DNA from: Microlunatus flavus
Lineage (GTDB): Bacteria; Actinomycetota; Actinomycetes; Propionibacteriales; Propionibacteriaceae
NCBI RefSeq assembly: GCF_900110855.1
Contig: NZ_FOFA01000014.1
Location: 1 to 43,160 of the forward strand
Reading direction: 5' to 3'
DNA: 43,160 nt
A model generated the notes under the pieces. It saw nothing but the letters and a program-made list of their open reading frames with translations. It was not told the DNA's origin and did no database searches. Below, piece by piece: positions 40,773 to 43,160 of the stretch; the stretch's first letter is position 1; each line of letters starts with the position of its first letter. The translations under genes and the position numbers were made by a program.

Positions 40773-42022
40773 CCGCCGTCCTCGACGCCCCCACGCGCTC
40801 GGCCGCCGCCGACGCCCTGCTCGCCGCCGAGGAGGAGCACCTCGCGCACAACTACCACCCGCTCGAGGTCGTGGTCTCCCACGGGGAGGGCGCGGTGCTC
40901 ACCGACGTCGACGGCGAGACGTACCTCGACTTCCTCGCGGCCTACTCGGCCACGAACTTCGGCCACGGCCACCCGCGGCTGCTCGAGGCCGCCCGTACGC
41001 AGCTCGCCAAGGTGACGCTCACCTCGCGCGCCTTCCACCACGACCAGCTGGCGCCGTTCGGCACCGAGCTCGCCACGCTGGTCGGCAAGGACATGGTCCT
41101 GCCCATGAACACCGGCGCCGAGGCCGTCGAGTCGGGCATCAAGGTCGCGCGCAAGTGGGGCTACCGCGTCAAGGGCGTGCCCGCCGGCCGGGCCGAGATC
41201 ATCGTGGCCGCCGGCAACTTCCACGGCCGCACGACCACGATCGTCAGCTTCTCCGACGACCCGGAGGCGCGCGACGACTACGGGCCGTTCACGCCCGGCT
41301 TCGTCACGGTCCCGTACGGCGACCTCGACGCCCTGCGCGCCGCGATCACCCCCAACACCGTCGCCGTGCTCCTCGAGCCGATCCAGGGCGAGGCCGGCGT
41401 GCGGATCCCGCCGCCCGGCTACCTGGCCGGCGTGCGCGAGGTGACCCGCGAGCAGCGCGTGCTGTTCATCGCCGACGAGATCCAGGCGGGCCTCGGGCGT
41501 ACGGGTCGGACCCTCGCTTGCGAGCACGAGGGCGTCGTGCCCGACGTCTACCTGCTCGGCAAGGCCCTCGGCGGCGGGATCGTCCCGGTGTCGGCGGTGG
41601 TGGCGGACGCCGACGTCCTCGGCGTGCTGGAGCCGGGGACCCACGGCAGCACGTTCGGCGGCAACCCGCTCGCCTGCGCCGTCGGCCGCGAGGTCGTGGC
41701 GATGCTGGCCACGGGCGAGCTCCAGGAGCGCGCGACCAGGCTCGGCGAGCGCATGCGGCAGCGGCTCGAGGCGATGGTGGGCCACGGCGTCGTCGGCGTG
41801 CGGGTGCGCGGCCTGTGGGCCGGCGTCGACATCGACCCGGCCCTGGGCGGCGGCCGCGACGTCTGCGAGGCGCTCGCCCGCCGGCACGTGCTGGCCAAGG
41901 ACACCCACGGCTCGACCATCCGGCTCGCGCCGCCCCTGGTGATCAGCGAGGACCAGCTCGACGCCGGCCTCGACGCCCTCGCCGACGCCCTCACCGAGCT
42001 CGCCGCCCGTACGCACGCCTGA
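40769..42022 (+). CDS. rocD: Ornithine--oxo-acid transaminase
   Basis: PLP-dependent class III aminotransferase, 417 aa, converting ornithine and 2-oxoglutarate to glutamate semialdehyde and glutamate. YLDFLAAYSATNFGHGHP near the N-terminus and MNTGAEAVESGIKVARKWGY are typical of ornithine transaminases. The PLP Asp is in FIADEIQAGLGRTG, and the Schiff-base Lys265 is in LLGKALGGG. GAAGGAGA lies upstream and the start overlaps the ddaH stop. With ddaH it forms a short arginine/ornithine degradation path feeding glutamate and proline metabolism. Confidence 0.95.
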   Translation: MTAVLDAPTRSAAADALLAAEEEHLAHNYHPLEVVVSHGEGAVLTDVDGETYLDFLAAYSATNFGHGHPRLLEAARTQLAKVTLTSRAFHHDQLAPFGTELATLVGKDMVLPMNTGAEAVESGIKVARKWGYRVKGVPAGRAEIIVAAGNFHGRTTTIVSFSDDPEARDDYGPFTPGFVTVPYGDLDALRAAITPNTVAVLLEPIQGEAGVRIPPPGYLAGVREVTREQRVLFIADEIQAGLGRTGRTLACEHEGVVPDVYLLGKALGGGIVPVSAVVADADVLGVLEPGTHGSTFGGNPLACAVGREVVAMLATGELQERATRLGERMRQRLEAMVGHGVVGVRVRGLWAGVDIDPALGGGRDVCEALARRHVLAKDTHGSTIRLAPPLVISEDQLDAGLDALADALTELAARTHA

Positions 42023-42083
42023 CGGTTCCGCAGGGCGCCCCGCCGCGCCCGCCCGCCCCGCGACCCGCGCCCCCGCACCCCCC

Positions 42084-42142
42084 ACGAGAGGTAGGTTGCG
42101 GCGCTTCTTCAGCGTTGGAATGCGCGGCAACCTACCGCTCGG
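42084..42142 (-). repeat. Dispersed stem-loop repeat, family 1, copy 3
   Basis: Arms GTAGGTTGC (42091-42099) and GCAACCTAC (42127-42135), 27 nt apart as in copy 1. The interior hairpin pairs 42102-42105 (CGCT) with 42111-42114 (AGCG) around a 5-nt loop. It lies between convergent rocD and the ABC1 kinase gene. Confidence 0.85.
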
Positions 42143-42205
42143 CCTGAAGGAGAGCGAGCGGTCGCAAGGGGGGAGCGGGGAGCCAGGGAGCGGGAGCCAG
42201 GGGCG

Positions 42206-42250
42206 AGCGGAGCCATGGCAAGCGGAGCCATGGCAAGCGGAGCCATGGCA
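42206..42250 (+). repeat. 15-bp tandem repeat, three perfect copies
   Basis: AGCGGAGCCATGGCA is repeated exactly at 42206, 42221 and 42236, preceded by degenerate GGGAGC-type units from about 42170. It is intergenic, just downstream of stem-loop copy 3 and 18 bp from the end of the ABC1 kinase gene. Confidence 0.9.
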
Positions 42251-42268
42251 AGCGCGGGGGCGTACGCC

Positions 42269-43160
42269 TCAGAAGCGGCGGCTGATGAACCCGGCCACGC
42301 GGCTGGTGATCTTCTTGTGCGAGGCGCGGCGGTTCTGCAGGCGCACCCAGGTGAGGCCGGCGAGGGCGAAGACGGCCACGCCCGGGACCGAGGCGTCCTT
42401 GATCGTCGGCGGGGTGCGCTTCGCCAGCAGCTCGGAGGCGCCGATGATCGAGGCGGCGGCGATCAGGCCGTCGATGAGGTTGTCGACGACCTCGTCGGGG
42501 TCGTGCACCCGGATGTCGAGCGAGGCGCCGTCCTTGCGCATCCGGACGGCGAGGTCGGCCAGCTCGTCGGGCAGCGGGCCGAGCAGCCGCTGCCAGCTGC
42601 GCAGCGTGCGGCGCCCCTCCTTGAGCAGCGCGGCCGGCTTGAAGCGGTCCGCCATCATCTGCGTCAGGTAGGGCCGCAGCATGTCGTCGAGCGGGACGGT
42701 GCTGCCGAGCTCGAGGCCGAGGCCCTGGAGCCGCATGAGCACGCGCAGCGGCATCAGCAGGTCGGAGGGGAACGTGAGGTGGTTCTCCCGGAACAGGTCG
42801 AGCAGGTGCTCCAGCGCCGGCCCGAGGTCCTGCTCGCTGACGCCGGCGCGGAGCCAGCGCTGCATCCACGCCTCCACGGCGCTCTGCACCGCGTCCTCGT
42901 CGATCTCGACCGACGCGCGCGTCACGGTGAGCAGTGCGCGGGTGAAGTCGTCGGCGTCCCGCTCGGAGATGGCCAGCAGCAGCGCCTGGAAGTCGAGGCG
43001 GCGGCGCTGCGTGAGGTAGCCGACGTCGCCGAAGTCCAGGATCGCGAGGTGCCCGGCGTCGGGCAGCAGGAAGTTGCCCGGGTGCGGGTCGGCGTGGAAC
43101 ATCCCGTCGCGGAAGATCATCGCCAGGAACAGGTCGCTGGTCCGCTGGACGAAGCGCTCG
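42269..43160 (-). CDS. ABC1/AarF (UbiB-like) atypical kinase, 5'-truncated
   Basis: The last ~296 residues of an ABC1-family protein; the frame is open to the window edge. The catalytic loop MFHADPHPGNFLL and the metal-binding AILDFGDVG are intact, so the kinase-like core is probably functional. The helical region after it (FRENHLTFPSDLLMPLRVLMRL) is typical of the family. Near the C-terminus two hydrophobic segments (LIAAASIIGASELL and VPGVAVFALAGLTWV) should anchor it in the membrane, followed by a basic tail. Relatives support isoprenoid quinone synthesis or act as lipid-linked ATPases; the actinobacterial role is not settled. Confidence 0.9.
   Translation of the reverse strand, partial: ERFVQRTSDLFLAMIFRDGMFHADPHPGNFLLPDAGHLAILDFGDVGYLTQRRRLDFQALLLAISERDADDFTRALLTVTRASVEIDEDAVQSAVEAWMQRWLRAGVSEQDLGPALEHLLDLFRENHLTFPSDLLMPLRVLMRLQGLGLELGSTVPLDDMLRPYLTQMMADRFKPAALLKEGRRTLRSWQRLLGPLPDELADLAVRMRKDGASLDIRVHDPDEVVDNLIDGLIAAASIIGASELLAKRTPPTIKDASVPGVAVFALAGLTWVRLQNRRASHKKITSRVAGFISRRF

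Overview
The window is a high-GC (about 70-75%) chromosomal stretch from an actinomycete. The gene set fits Actinomycetota: a FadE5-type acyl-CoA dehydrogenase, a LigD with Mycobacterium-like domain order plus a lysine-tailed Ku, an F420-type luciferase-fold oxidoreductase, a BkdABC-type 2-oxoacid dehydrogenase operon, and an AsnC/ddaH/rocD arginine cluster laid out as in mycobacteria. Codon usage and several putative leaderless promoters suggest a Nocardioidaceae-like organism, but this is an inference from style and no marker gene settles it. No rRNA, tRNA, CRISPR, prophage, integrase or transposase was seen. The gene content is mostly ordinary core and accessory metabolism; the unusual material lies in the intergenic repeats.

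Layout. 1-2.1 kb: the end of a sugar ABC importer operon (permease, lipoprotein binding protein) closed by a strong terminator. 2.3-4.6 kb: a secreted S53 (sedolisin) protease. 4.6-5.5 kb: an alpha/beta hydrolase on the minus strand. 5.7-9.4 kb: a three-gene operon for E1 alpha, E1 beta and E2 of a branched-chain-type 2-oxoacid dehydrogenase, without E3. 9.6-11.9 kb: a small VOC protein, a divergent AraC-type regulator, and an AbiEi/DUF559-like protein. 11.9-16 kb: fadE5 with a palindromic operator, divergent from a sodium/solute symporter and its small two-helix partner. 16-19.3 kb: a pentapeptide-repeat protein, a DinB-fold protein coupled to a SAM methyltransferase, and a two-domain VOC protein. 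19.4-21.8 kb: a divergent GH13 enzyme resembling trehalose synthase. 21.8-25 kb (minus): an F420-type oxidoreductase, an ABC ATPase and its permease in one overlapping unit. 25.1-26.3 kb: an HTH_42-family protein. 26.3-31.7 kb: the NHEJ region, with ligD (minus), a secreted M28 aminopeptidase and ku. 31.9-34.6 kb (minus): a CPBP-family membrane protein, an NAD(P)-binding epimerase-like protein and a lipid kinase. 34.6-35.6 kb: an ASCH-GNAT fusion. 35.7-39.8 kb (minus): an AsnC regulator, a PrmC-like methyltransferase, panB, panC and a coiled-coil protein. 39.9-42 kb: ddaH-rocD for arginine/ornithine catabolism. The window ends in a truncated ABC1 (UbiB-like) kinase.

Repeats and structure. Several apparently undescribed repeat families are visible. 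(1) Three copies of a 60-70-nt stem-loop sharing GGTAGGTTGC / GCAACCTACC arms with a 27-28-nt interior (9.56, 25.06 and 42.09 kb); two copies carry an apical hairpin whose sequence differs while pairing is kept. (2) Two ~90-nt large inverted repeats (11.85 and 35.63 kb), with unrelated 22-bp arms but an identical 13-nt internal core at the same offset, both spanning the end of a plus-strand gene at a convergent junction. (3) Copies of a CCTTCGACAGGCTCAGGG-type repeat concentrated in the NHEJ locus: in frame as 12-residue repeats in the LigD linker, and as a 31-bp tandem just after ku. (4) A 13-bp perfect palindrome at 39.26 kb, and simple tandem repeats at 9.43 and 42.2 kb. Eight or nine genes share a TANNNT hexamer 5-8 nt before the start codon with no Shine-Dalgarno sequence, which suggests leaderless transcription is common here.
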